In this document: piece by piece, positions 44,545-56,394 of the stretch
How positions within the stretch are numbered: the stretch's first letter is position 1
How the letters are laid out: the number at the start of each line of letters is the position of its first letter
NCBI RefSeq assembly: GCF_905171775.1
Contig: NC_053490.1
Location: 17,449,752 to 17,513,751 of the forward strand
Length of the DNA: 64,000 nucleotides
Direction of reading: 5' to 3'
Source: Rana temporaria
Taxonomy: Eukaryota; Chordata; Amphibia; Anura; Ranidae
The notes under the pieces: generated by a model
Databases searched by the model: none
The model's input: the letters and a program-made list of their open reading frames with translations, nothing else
What the model was told of the DNA's origin: nothing
Position numbers and translations under genes: made by a program

Positions 44545-45863
44545 GCCAAAAACATCCACCGCGTGTCATAAAATAGTCTGAAACCCAAACATTGAAGTGA
44601 CGCAAAAATCAAGGTGACTTCTCATGTGCAGTAAAAGGACCCTCCACCGATAAGGATGCAGGCTTACCGGAACATATGGACTCAAAGAAATATATATCTC
44701 ATATGAGTCAAACAAGCTTAAGGACCGAAAGTATAGTGATCTGTCTCTTCTTGAACATAACAATACGTTGCTCCTTCCATGCTGTCCCACAGCAGGGTAG
44801 ATATAGACATGCTCCTAAAATTATACCCCACATGCTCTCAGAACTCTCACCTTCAACCAATAGAAGTTATGCCTGTACGTAATTATCCACCAAGATGTCT
44901 CAACATTTCCAGACACTCCAAAGCCTCCTGTCCATTTGGGACCTAGAAAAGCCACAGTAAAACTACACCAGGTACTAAGACTGACCCCCCCCCCCACATC
45001 ACTTCCGGTCCTCGTCTGCCTCTCTTCACGCCCTACGCGTTACGTCATAAAAAGATTGAGAATTTTCCCCAAAGTGGGACTTTTAAATAGCACTTGACGT
45101 CATGGCCACGAGACTTCATCAAGGGACTGTATTTGTTATTTTATCATTGATCCTATAGCACCACCATCCGCCAAGGTGCTGTTCAAACCAATAGACATAA
45201 CACGAATGGGTAATAATGCAAACAAAAAATATATAAAATGTTCCAATGACAAGTCCATAAGGTTTGAAAAGAAACATGTAACAATTATAAGAAACAATAA
45301 TAGGCAATAGAAAAAGAGAGTGCAGTGTGACTAGGGGGGCACTGGAAGTTGAGGGCCATTTCATGCTACGGGGCCCCAGGTACACTCGGTCCTTAGCGTC
45401 TTAAGAGACAATGAGTCGACCAATGGAACTTCAGCAGAGATGGATTCAACCAAGCAAAGTGTAGACAATAGCCCCAATGGCTTACAGCTTGCCCTCACTT
45501 CCGCAGGTCAGTATCACGTGACGCCTGAGGTTCCTCTATGGTCCAACACAAGAAGAGTGATCCGCTCCTTCTGAGAACCACATTGGTCTACACTGCCCCC
45601 AGCGTCTGGTGACAGTGTAGGCCAATGTGGTTTTCAGAAGGAGCCCATTGGTCGACTCATTGTCTCTTAAGACGCCTTTGGAGGTGACAATGGTCCTTTA
45701 GCTTGTTTGACTCATATGAGATATATATTTCTTTGAGTCCATATGTTCCGGTAAGCCTGCATCCTTATCGGTGGAGGGTCCTTTTACTGCACAGAAGAAG
45801 TCACCTTGATTTTTGCATCACTTCAATGTTTGGGTTTCAGACTATTTTATGATACGCGGTGGA
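44545..45863. repeat. Second inverted pair overlapping the palindrome's right arm
   Basis: 44545-44720 ('ccaccgcgtgtcataaaata', 'gatgcaggcttaccggaaca') is inverted at about 45705-45863. The right arm of the larger palindrome therefore lies within another inverted pair. Confidence 0.85.
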
Positions 45864-45864
45864 T

Positions 45865-47219
45865 AGGGATGAGCTTCGAGTTCGAGTTGAACATTGCCTG
45901 TTCGGCGAACAACGAACAATTAGGGGTGTTCGCGGCAAATTCAAAAAGCCGCGGAACACCCTGTTAAAGTCTATGGGAGAAATCTAAAGTGCTAATTTTA
46001 AAGGCTAATATGCAATTTATTGTCCTAAAACGTGTTTGGGGACCTGGGTCCTGTCCCAGGAAACATGTATCAATGCAAAAAAAAGTTTTAAAAACGGCCG
46101 TTTTTTCAGGAGCACTGAATTTAATAATGCTTAAAGTGAAACAATAAAAGTGTAATATTACTTTAAATTTCGTACCTGGGGGGGGGGGGGGTGTAAAGTC
46201 AGCATGTGAAAAAGCGCATGTTTCCCGTACATAGAACTGTCCCTGCACAAAGTGTCATTTCTGAAAGAAAAAAAGGCATTTAAAACCGGCTTTGCGGCTC
46301 TAATGAATTGTCGGCTCTGGCAATTACAGAGATGATTCATTCATAAAGAAAAACAATGTGTGGGGGTTCCCCCAAATTAAATTACCAGGCCCTTCAGGTC
46401 TGGAATGGATATTAAGGGGAACCCCGCCATAAAAAAAAAAAAAATGACGTAGGGTTCCCCGCAAATATCCATACCAGGCCCTTCAGGTCTGGTGTGGATT
46501 TTAAGGGGAACTCCACCCCAAATAAAAAAAAAATGGCATGGAGTCCCCCTAAAAATCCACACCAGACCCCTTATCCGAGCGCGTTAACCTGGCCGGCCGC
46601 AGAAAAGAGGGGGGGACAGAGTGTGGCCCCCCCTCTCCTGAACCGTACCAGGCCACATGCCCTCAACATGGGGAGGATGTCCCCATGTTAATGGGGACAA
46701 GGGCCTCATCCCCACAACCCTTGCCCGGTGGTTGTGGGGGTCTGCGGGCGGGGGGCTTATCAGAATCTGGAAGACCCCTTTAACAAAGGGGACCCCCAGA
46801 TCCTGCCCCCCCTATGTGAATTGGTAATGGGGTACACTGTACCTCTACAATTTCACGAAGGAAGTGTAAATAGTTAAAAAAAAACACACAGACACCGTAG
46901 AAAAAAATCCTTTGTTAATAAAAAAAAATAAAAAAATCCAGCGATGTGAATCCACTGTCTCCTATCCAGCGATGGATGATCTCTCCAGCGATGGATGATC
47001 AGCGGTCCGGTCCAGCGATGAGAAGATCCCATCCGTCCAGAGCCCAGCAGGGGAGCTCCACTCTCCGCTGGACACAGCCCAGCGGAATGACGCGCTGGAG
47101 TTGTGACATTACTTATATAGGGGAAGCGGCCACCCGTCACGTGACCCCGCCCCCTCTGACGCACCCTCGTACGTCACTGGGAAAGACCCTGAAAGACCGG
47201 GCTTTCCCAGTGACGTACG
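45865..47219. repeat. Left arm of a foldback element
   Basis: From about 46377 to 47215 the sequence is the inverse of about 50591-51285. Landmarks are 'aaccccgccataa', 'ccctcaacatggggaggatg', 'atgtgaatccactgtctcct' and 'gtcacgtgaccccgccccct'. 45865-46376 is not mirrored. A short hairpin 'gtacgtcactgggaaag' ... 'ctttcccagtgacgtac' (47170-47218) marks the original centre. Confidence 0.9.
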
Positions 47220-47726
47220 CAGGGCCGGATTAACAATGGGGCTGATGGAGCTGCAGCTCCAGGCCCCTTTCTCAAGATAGGCCCATTTGCCCAAAAAAAA
47301 AAAAAAAAATTTTTTTTTTTTTTTTTTTTAAGAATTTTTTTTTTTTAAGATCGAATTTGGGGGGTTGTAGCTCGATGACCAGAGGTCACAGAAACCCCAC
47401 ATTTGGGGGTAGGCATGGGAAGAGCTACCCCACAACTGGTTAAAATATGGGACGGCTATCATTTATGGTCCTGGAGATACGGGCCTGCTTGCACAGCCTG
47501 TCAGAAGCTACATTCAGAGCGGCCAATATAAATACAAGCTGACACACTGCAGCAGACTGATAGGATCACAGTGCTTATAATAATTATTTGTATATTACTC
47601 ATGGTAATTACCCCCTTGCCACCCAGGCCAATTCTGACACTTCTCTACTACATGTAAAAATCATCATTTGTTTTTTGCTAGAAAATTACTCTATGGTGGT
47701 CTTTGCACTTTTTATGTTGCAGGGTA

Positions 47727-48350
47727 CAGAGCTGCACGATTCTGGCTAAAATGAGAATTGCAATTTTTTTGCTTAGAAGATAGATCACGATTCTCTCACG
47801 ATTGTTGCGGCGTAACATCATCTTTCACATTAAAACAAAAAAAAAAAAAAAATGGGCTAACTTCACTGTTTTGTTTTTATGGTTTTTATTATTCATTGAA
47901 GTGGGAAAATGCAGTGTGACATAAAATATTGCAGCAATAGCCATTGTATTCCCTAGAGTCTCTGCTAATATATATATATAATGTTTGGCGGTTCCAAGTA
48001 ATTTTCTAGCAAATAATATTACTTTTTAACTTAAGAAACAAGTGTTGGACTTTAAGTGGTTAAATTTAGTTACAATGTTAGTTAGTTACAATGTTTCATT
48101 TTGTTTACAAACTTCGCAGACTGCCCAGATTTGTTCTTTACACACAGAAGTGTATCCCTTCGATCCAAGAAGGAAGTGTTAGTTACAATGTTTCCTGTTA
48201 AAAACTTGGCAGACTGCCCAGATATTTTCTTTTGACAGCTGAAAGTCTCTCCACTTGTTATATGAAAGAATCAGCAAACTCTACATTGGAGATCGTCAGG
48301 GGGGTTGAATCGAGATCACGATTTTTTTAACGATTAATTGTGCAGCTCTA
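47727..48350. mobile_element. hAT nested in hAT
   Basis: CAGAGCTGCACGATTC at the left and ATTGTGCAGCTCTA at the right, with octamers GCAGGGTA / GCACGGTA (47719-47726 and 48351-48358), one mismatch. Part of its interior (about 47930-48050) is shared with 27700-28600 and 63180-63260. Confidence 0.88.
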
Positions 48351-48899
48351 GCACGGTATTTGCGCAGCAATTTTTCAAACATGTTGTTTTGGAAAAAAAT
48401 GTTTCATTCATTAAAAAAACAGTTAGTTAGTTAGTTAAGTTAGCACAATTTTTTTTGGTATCCTAAGCGATGCTTTACATTTTTTTAGGTTACATGTTTA
48501 GAGTTACAGAGGAGGTCTAGTACTAGAATTATTGTTCTCGCTCTAACGATCGTGGCGTATGTAACCTGTGTGTATCTGGCTCTGATACTACCAGTGCCTA
48601 CCCAGCCACTGACTAGTATCTCTCCCCAGCCTGTCCCCACACACCCTCTCACCTGCTGACCTGTGGATGGGGGAATCACTCTTGCAGTGTTGTGTTCTGC
48701 CAGTGCGTACAATGATCAGTGTTGCTAACTTTAGCTGGCAGCACTGATTGTTTTAAGAAAAAAAAAACAGGCTGGTTGTACTCAAGTTGATTAATAGATT
48801 GACTTGTGTAAAACCAGCTAGCCCATACATAGATTGACTATGGCTGGTCTCTGCATAATTGGCGTAATTTCAATCCATGTATGACCCGCTTAACCACTA

Positions 48900-49660
48900 C
48901 GCAGTCCCTAAATATCCTTCCACTCCTGTACATAGTGCTCACTGTCATACTCTCCACACTCCTCTCCTGTACATAGTGCCCACTGTCATACTCTCCACAC
49001 TTCTCTCCTATACATAGTACCCACTGTCATACCCTACACACTCCTCTCCTGTACATAGTGCCCACTGTCATACCTCCACACTCCTCTCCTATACATAGCG
49101 CCCACTGTCATACCCTTCACACTCCTCTCCTGTACATAGTGCCTGCTGTCATACACTTCTCTCCTGTACTTAGTGCCCACTGTCGCACCCTCCACACTCC
49201 TCTCCTGTACATACTGCTCACTGTCATACCCTCCACACTCCTCTCCTATACATAGTGCCCACTGTCATACCCTCCACACTCCTCTCCTATACATAGTGTT
49301 CACTGTCATACCCTCCACACTCCTCTCCTATACATAGAGCCCACTATCATACCGTCTACATTCCTCTCCTGTACATACTGCCCACTGTCATACCCTCCAC
49401 ACTCCTCTCTTGTACATACTGCCCCATCATACCCTCCACACTTCTCTCTGGTACGTACTACCCTCTGTCATACCCCCTCACTCTTCCTGTACATACTGCC
49501 CATTGTCATACCCTTCACACTCCTCTCCTGTACATAGTGCTTTTTTCCGTACCCTTTGTACTCCTCTCCTGTACATAGTGCCCACTGTTAGACCCTCCAC
49601 ATTCCTCTCCCTCACCTGCACATACTTCCCACTTATATACCGTCCATACTCCTCCCCTAT
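48900..49660 (+). repeat. ~41-bp tandem array inside hAT
   Basis: About eighteen units of 'cctgtacatagtgcccactg' + 'tcataccctccacactcctct' with scattered substitutions. Non-coding. Confidence 0.95.
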
Positions 49661-50259
49661 GTCACTTACCCACAAAAACAGTCCTTTAAAATTATACTGA
49701 ATATCCTCAATGTTACCAGCTCTAGAATGGACACACTTTTGTTAGTTCAACTAAAGGAAATATCAGTTCTCATATTTGTTCTGCCCCATTATTATTACTC
49801 ATTTAATTTTGTGATTACTACTATGATGTATAGAGGAACATCGGGGATCTCAGCTACTCTAAATATAGCACTTATATAAAAATTTGGCCCTGAAAATATT
49901 TTTTAAATGTTGGCAACTGTGCACTTAGGCACTGCCCAAGGGCCACCGGGTCAGTAGGGGGCCCCATGAGAGGCTCCTGGGATTCTGTGATAATAAAGCG
50001 GTAGTAAACTTTCCTGACATTGCTACTTTTTAGAGGCCCTGGGATAGGTTATGCCACGACGTACAAGTATGCACAGCATATTAGCACATTAGTGTACACT
50101 TACATTTTCAGACTGAGCCCTCCAGTGCTGCGATGAATCAGGCGGGGCCTGGGCGCTTACATCTTCACCCGGTCTTCCTTCTGGGTTCTGTGCCTTTGGT
50201 CACTTGCCTTGGCTGGGCTGCGTTCATGTCATTCCCACGCATTTATTTATTATTTATTA

Positions 50260-50532
50260 CACCCAATTCACACCTCCGCGACAAAACGCCCGACGCCGGC
50301 CGCTCGTGCCGCTGGAGGGGAGAATTCCCATTGCTGTCTATGAGATGGTTCACATCTCATAGACGCCGTACACCTGCGGCATGAAAAAAAGTCCCGGACC
50401 CTTTTTTTCAGGCGGCATTGGCGTTCGGCCATACAAAGCAATAGGAAGGATTTGTAAAAAAAAAGTTACACTATTCGCGGCAAAATACGCCGCGTACGCG
50501 GCGTTACTTGTCGCGGAGGTGTGAATGCAGCC
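50260..50532. mobile_element. Small TIR element, TTCACAC-end family
   Basis: CACCCAATTCACACCTCCGCG at the left and CGGAGGTGTGAATGCAGCC at the right with TTA / TAA flanks. It is the third element layer at this site: foldback, then hAT, then this. Confidence 0.78.
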
Positions 50533-50590
50533 TAAAAGGCCCCACCAAAATCCTCAGCACCAGGCCCATGATGTTCTTAATCTGGCCCTG

Positions 50591-51285
50591 GACGTACGAG
50601 GGTGCGTCAGAGGGGGCGGGGTCACGTGACGGGTGGCCGCTTCCCCTATATAAGAAATGTCACAGCTCCAGCGCGTCATTCCGAGTGGAGCTCCCCTGCT
50701 GCGCTCTGGACGGATAGATCTTCTGCATCGCTGGACCGGACCGCTGATCATCCGTCGCTGGAGAGATCATCCGTCGCTGGATAGGAGACAGTGGATTCAC
50801 ATCGCTGGATTTTTTTTTTTTTTTATTATTAATAAAGGATTTTTTTCTACGGTGTCTGTGTGTTTTTTTTTTTTAACAATTTACACTTCCTTTGTGAAAT
50901 GGTAGAGGTACAGTGTACCCCATTACCAATTCACATAGGGGGGGGCCAGGATCTGGAGGTCCCCTTTGTTAAAGGGGTCTTCCAGATTCTGATAAGCCCC
51001 CCGCCCGCAGACCCCCACAACCACCGGGCAAGGGTTGTGGGGATGAGGCCCTTGTCCCCATCAACATGGGGACATCCTCCCCATGTTGAGGGCATGTGGC
51101 CTGGTGCGGTTCAGGAGAGGGGGGGGCCGCACTCTGTCCCCCCCTCTTTTCTGTGGCCGGCCAGGTTAACGTGCTCGGATAAGGGTCTGGTGTGGATTTT
51201 TAGGGGGACTCCACGCCATTTTTTTTTTAATTTGGGGTGGAGTTCCCCTTAAAATCCACACCAGACCTGAAGGGTCTGGTGTGGG
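50591..51285. repeat. Right arm of the foldback element
   Basis: Inverse of 46377-47215 with scattered differences. It carries 'ctatataag' and 'gtcacgtgac' also seen inverted in the left arm. It stops at 'agacctgaagggtctggtgt', where a tandem array begins. Confidence 0.9.
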
Positions 51286-51585
51286 ATACCAATGATGGGG
51301 CACTATTCCTTCTACTGATACCAATGATGGGGCACTATTTCTCTCACTGATACCAATGATGGGGAACTGTTCCTACCACTGATACTAATGATGGGGCACT
51401 ATTCATTCTACTGATACCAATGATAGGGCACTATTCCTCCCACTGACACCAATGATGGGGCACTATTCCTTCTACTGATACCAATGATGGGGCACTATTT
51501 CTCTCACTGATACTAATGATGGGGAACTGTTCCTACCAATGATGGGGCACTATTCCTCCCACTGACACCAAGTCATTTTCTCCCT
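51286..51585 (+). repeat. ~32-bp tandem array
   Basis: About nine units of 'gataccaatgatggggcact' + 'attccttctact', some shortened. Confidence 0.93.
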
Positions 51586-51866
51586 CCACCGGCCATGGTC
51601 CAGTCTCACTGAAGTCTGAAGGACAATAGTGGGGCCCTAAGTTTGGGGCCCCCTGATCCCGATAACTGTACCAGGCGTGGAGAGGAAAGGGTTAATCCAG
51701 CAGGATGGGATGCAGGGGAGTATTGATTTTTCCTTTGCTTCCTACAAGTGGTAATAAACACTTGTGTAACAGCTTCAATCTGGTCCAGATACGCGTCATT
51801 AAATCTCCCCACCTCCTCTCCGCTCTCTCCAGCCATGTGAATGTTTTGTGGCGCTCTGCAAACACT

Positions 51867-52588
51867 GGGCTGGATTGAAGTCGAATTGCGCATTTTTTAC
51901 GGAGGCGCAGGGCAACGATTTTGCCCTGCGCCCCCGCAAAATTACTGCGCTGCCCTCGATTCACGGAGCAATAGCTCCGTAAATTGCGTGGGCGCGCCGG
52001 CAAAATGCCCGGCGTAAGCGCGCGCAATTTAAATGATCCCGTAGGGGGCGGGAATCATTTAAATTAGGCGCGTTCCCACGCCGATCGTAGAGCGCATGCT
52101 CCGTCGGGAAACTTTCCCGACGTGCATTGCGGCAAATGACGTCGCAAGGACGTCATTCGCTTCAAAGTGAACGTGAATGGCGTCCAGCGCCATTCACAAA
52201 TCACTTACGCAAAGTACAGTAAATTTGAAATTTCGCGACGCGGGAAAGACGGGTATACGTAACATTGGCTGCCTAATAGCAGGGGCAGCCTTACGCGAAA
52301 GACGCCGTATGGAAACGACCTACGCAGGGCTCGCGCAACGTTGTGAATCGGTGTTAGTATGCAATTTGCATACTATACGCTGAGCACAACGGGAACGCCA
52401 CCTAGCGGCCGTCGCAAGAATGCAGCCTAAGATATGCGGGCATAAGAGCCTTATGCCGCGCAGATCTTAGGCTGCAGTCGGCGTAACGAGGTTCCTGAAT
52501 CAGGAGCATTCGTTACGCCGGGGCAAGTAAGCAATTGCGCCTGTGTAACTATGGTTACACAGGCGCAATTGCTTCTTGAATCCAGCCC
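51867..52588. mobile_element. Hairpin-chain MITE (copy D)
   Basis: GGGCTGGATTGAAGTCG at the left and CTTGAATCCAGCCC at the right; flanks ACT / CCT are one mismatch from a 3-bp duplication. The internal hairpin order is the same as copy B. Confidence 0.88.
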
Positions 52589-53029
52589 CCTTATTTTAGC
52601 TTTTGTGCGAGGGTCGGACCCCCATCAGCGCAGACTGATTGCGTCTCCTCCACTTGTGGTGTAAAGAAGCGATGACCCTTTGTGAACCGGCTTCCCGCTG
52701 GAGCTCTGCTACCGGAGAGTAGATCTATAATACAGTAGCTGTGCAATTTCATTTAAATCTGGGGGGGGGGGGGGGCGACCTTTATTTAAACCTTCATATC
52801 TCTCATTGATTGTTCATTAGCTGCGGGAGCTCGGTACATAACAGACTGCCGGATCCTTTTCTGCATAATAATGGCCGGAATTATAGAAGACCATCGGAAG
52901 GTACAAGGAGAGAGAAGAGCCCCAAGGCAAGTCAATGCAGCCGGAGCCCCTGACCTCCATCAATGGAGATATTAGGAGGAAGGTACGGGATATTAATAGG
53001 AAGTCATACATCATGGGAAGTGCAGGACT
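52589..53029. other. Interval with no recognised feature
   Basis: Unique-looking sequence with a G-run (52761-52774). No gene or repeat terminus seen. Confidence 0.4.
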
Positions 53030-55840
53030 AACTGAGGAGGAGAGGAGAGGGATGGGAGAGGAGAGAGACTGGTAAAGGAGATGAGAAGAGGAGGGTGCAA
53101 AAAGAGGAGAGGAGAGAAAAAGGAGAAGGGAGAAGAGAGAGAGAGAGAGAAGTGGGATGGGAGAAGAGAGAGGCTGGTAAAGGAGATGAGAAGAGGAGGG
53201 TGCAATAAGAGGAGAGGAGAGAGGGAGAAAAGAGGGATGGGAGAGGAGAGAGACTGGTAAAGGAGATGAGAAGAGGAGAGAAGAAGAAGGAGAGAGAAAA
53301 GAGGAATGGGAGAAGAAAGAGGCTGGTAAAGGAGATGTGAAGAGAAGAGTGCAAAAAGAGGAGAGGAGAGAAGAGAGAGAGAGAAGTGGGATGGGAGAAA
53401 AGAGAGACTAGTAAAGAAGATGAGAAGAGGGTGGTGCAATAAGAGAAGAGGAGAGAAGGGAGAGAAGAAGACTGAGAGAGAGAGAAGAGGAATGGGAGAG
53501 GAGAGAGGCTGGTAAAAGAGATGTGAAGAGAAGAGTGCAAAAAGAGGAGAGAAGAAGGAGAAGGGAGAAGAGAGAGAGAAAAGTGGGATGGGAGAATAGA
53601 GAGACTGGTAAAGGGGATGTGACGAGGAGGATGCAATAGGAGGAGAGGAGAGAAGAAGGAGAGAAAAAAGAGGAATGGGAGAAGAGAGAGGCTGGTAAAG
53701 GAGATGAGAAGAGGAGGGTGCAATAAGAGGAGAGGAGAGAGGGAGAAAAGAGGGATGGGAGAGGAGAGAGACTGGTAAATGAGATGAGAAGAGGAGAGAA
53801 GGGAGAGAAGAAGAAGAAGGAGAGAGAAAAGAGGAATGGGAGAAGAAAGAGGCTGGTAAAGGAGATGTGAAGAGAAGAGTGCAAAAAGAGGAGAGGAGAG
53901 GAGAGAAAAAGGAGAAGGGAGAAGAGAAAGAGAGAAGTGGGATGGGAGAAGAGAGAGACTAGTAAAGGAGATGAGAAGAGGGGGGTGCAATAAGAGAAGG
54001 GAGAGAAGAAGAAGGAGAAGGAGAGAGAAAAGAGGAATGGGAGAAGAGAGAGGCTGGTAAAGGAGATGTGACGAGGAGGGTGTAATAAAAGGAGAGGAGA
54101 GGAGAGAAGAAGGAGGAGGGAGAAAATTGGGATGGGAGAAGAGAGAGACTGGTAAAGGAGATGTGACATGAAGGTTGCAATAAGAGGAGAGAAGAAGGAG
54201 GAGGGAGAAAATTGGGATGGGAGAAGAGAGAGACTGGTAAAGGAGATGTGACAAGGAGGGTGCAATAAGAGGAGAGGAGAGAAGGGAAAGAAGAAGGAGA
54301 GTGAGAAGTGGGATGGGAGAAGAGAGAGGCGGGTAAAGGAGATGTGACGAGGAGGGTGTAATAAGAGGAGAGGAGAGAAGAGAGGGAGGAAATTGGGATG
54401 GGAGAAGAGAAAGACTGCTAAAGGAGATGTGATGAGGAGGGTGCAATAAGAGGAGAGAAGAAGGAGGAGAGAGAAGAAAGATGGATGGGAGAAGAGAGAG
54501 AAGAAAGAGGGAAGGGAGAAGAGAGAGACTATTAAAGGAGATGCGAAAGAGGAGGGTGAAATTAGAGGAGAGGGGAGAAGGGAGCGAAGAAGAAGGAGAG
54601 AGAAGAGAGAGAGAAAAGAGGAAAGGGAGAAATGAAGATGAGAAGAGAAAAGTGCAATACAGAGATAAGAGGGAGGGGAAGAGAGAGAAAGGGGAGGAGC
54701 TAGAGAAGGAGAAGAAGTGAATTGAGAGACAAAATGAGAAAGGATAAGAGAGAGGAGAGGTGAGGAAATGGAGAGGAAAGAACAGGCAAGGAATAGGAGA
54801 GAGATGGACAAAGGAGATGAGAAGAGCGCAATAATGAAATAAGAGGGGGAATAACAGAGAGAAGTGAGAGAAAAAAGAGAAGGTAGAGGAGAGAGAAAAG
54901 GAGAAGAAAGGATGGGAGAGAAGAGAAAAGAAGGAGAGGAGAGAAAAAAGAGGTAAGGAAGAGGAAATAGATGGATAAAAAAGGTGAGAATAGAAGGGTG
55001 CAATGAGGGGATAAGATGGGAGAAGAGAAAGAAGAGTGAGGCGAGAGAGAAGAGGAAAGAAAGAAAGAAACGAGGGAGAGGAAAGGAAAGAGAGACAAGG
55101 GAGGAAATAGGATAGGATGTGAGCATAAAGGAAATGAGGAGAGGAAGAAGAGAAGAGAGAGGGGAGAAGTAAGGAAGAGGAGAGAGATGGGTAAGAAGAT
55201 GAGAAGAGTGCAATGAGGAGAGAAGAGAGGAGGCAGCAAGGTAAAGAGAGATAAGGAAGGTGAGATATAAAAGAGGGAAGGGAGAGAAAAGAGTGAAGAG
55301 GAAGGGAGAAAGGATAGAAGAGAAGAGAAGAATAGGCAAAAGAGAAGAGGAGAGGGAAAAGAAGTAAGGGAGAGGAGAGAGATGAGTGTAGGAGATGAAG
55401 AGAGAGAAGTGAGAGACGAGGGAAGATGGAGAGAAAAGAGAGAAAAAAATGGGGGAGCAGGTTGAGGAGAGGAGTGCAAAGATAAACAGATAGAGGAGAG
55501 GAAATGGAGAAGAGGAGATAAAATAAGAAGGGGTTTAAAAGGGGGGAGGTTGAGGAGAAGAGAGAAATGGTGAAGCCGGAGAGAAGATGGATGGTAGAAA
55601 AATAAGGAAAAAAAAGAGCAGTGGGAAAGAGTAGAAGAGGGGAGAAGAGTGAGGGGAGAGAAGGAGAAGGCGGAGAAGAGAAGGGTGAGCTGAAGAGATG
55701 AGGAGAGAAGAAGGGAGAGGAGATGATAGAAGCTATTAGAAGAGAAGTAGTGTGGGGGAGGAGGCCAGAGAAGAAGAGTGAGAGAGAAGAGGGGAGAGGA
55801 AATGAAAGGGGAAAAGTGTAGCGGTGAGGTGAAAAGAGGA
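53030..55840 (+). repeat. Polypurine region with ~110-bp imperfect units
   Basis: Nearly all A/G. To about 54500 a unit of roughly 90-120 bp recurs with 'gagagactggtaaaggagat' and 'gagggtgcaataagaggaga'. Later it decays into irregular GA text. The minus strand reads as a 1028-codon Ser/Leu/Pro ORF caused by composition. Confidence 0.93.
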
Positions 55841-55844
55841 GAGC

Positions 55845-56125
55845 TGGTGGTCTTGGAACATGCCAGCTGGTGGTCCTGGAACATGCCAGCTGGTGATCCT
55901 GGAACATGCCAGCTGGTGGTCCTGGAACATGCCAGCTGGTGATCCTGGAACATGCCAGCTGGTGATCCTGGAACATGCCAGCTGGTGATCCTGGAACATG
56001 CCAGCTGGTGGTCCTGGAACATGCCAGCTGGTGATCCTGGAACACGCCAACTGGTGATCCTGGAACATGCCAGCTGGTGATCCTGGAACATGCCAGCTGG
56101 TGATCCTGGAGCACCCTCCATGATG
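55845..56125 (+). repeat. 23-bp tandem array
   Basis: About twelve near-identical copies of 'ctggtgatcctggaacatgc' + 'cag', with g/a alternation at one position ('ggtggtcc' / 'ggtgatcc'). Confidence 0.96.
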
Positions 56126-56394
56126 CCTTTCAGGACATTCAGAGCACAAACTCTCTTTAGGATTTAATGGAGATGGAGATGAATGTGCGCAAACATCGTC
56201 AATCTTTTAATTTAATTATAGAACATCTCTGTCCTCACTTAAGAAAATGAGAGTTGTCCTCAGAACAAGAGGTGAGGAGAAATCTTTAAGTGTGGACACC
56301 TGGGAAAGAGAGAGTGGGGGAGGGAGTGTGTAAGAAAGGAGGGGAGAAGAAGAGATAGGGCTGAATATATAAGGGAGGCAAGAGATGAGAGGGA

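Larger units (their letters stand above)
41166..45390. repeat. Large interrupted inverted repeat
   Basis: Left-arm pieces 41166-41345 and 42203-42760 are inverted copies of 45215-45390 and about 44733-45250. Shared landmarks are 'ggggcccccgtagcatgaaa' (right side reversed), 'ccttggcggatggtggtgct' and 'tatgacgtaacgcgtagggc'. The left arm holds an ~860-bp insertion including 41474-41864; the loop holds a hAT (42948-43464). The short segment with 'caaaccttatggacttgtca' occurs twice on the left. The original family is unknown to me. Confidence 0.85.
47220..50590. mobile_element. Large non-autonomous hAT at a palindrome centre
   Basis: CAGGGCCGGATTAACA at the left and TTAATCTGGCCCTG at the right with a perfect 8-bp duplication GACGTACG (47212-47219 and 50591-50598). 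At 3.4 kb it is long for a MITE but has no transposase ORF. Its bulk is a nested hAT (47727-48350), a 41-bp array (48900-49660) and a TIR element (50260-50532). Confidence 0.94.

Noticed and set aside
50640..50650. TATA-like 'ctatataag' in the foldback arm as a promoter
   Set aside because: The same motif is mirrored in the other arm and no gene follows; it is part of the repeat.
53028..56114. 1028-codon minus-strand Ser/Leu/Pro ORF
   Set aside because: Composition artefact of the polypurine array; it runs through three different tandem repeats and has no domain.
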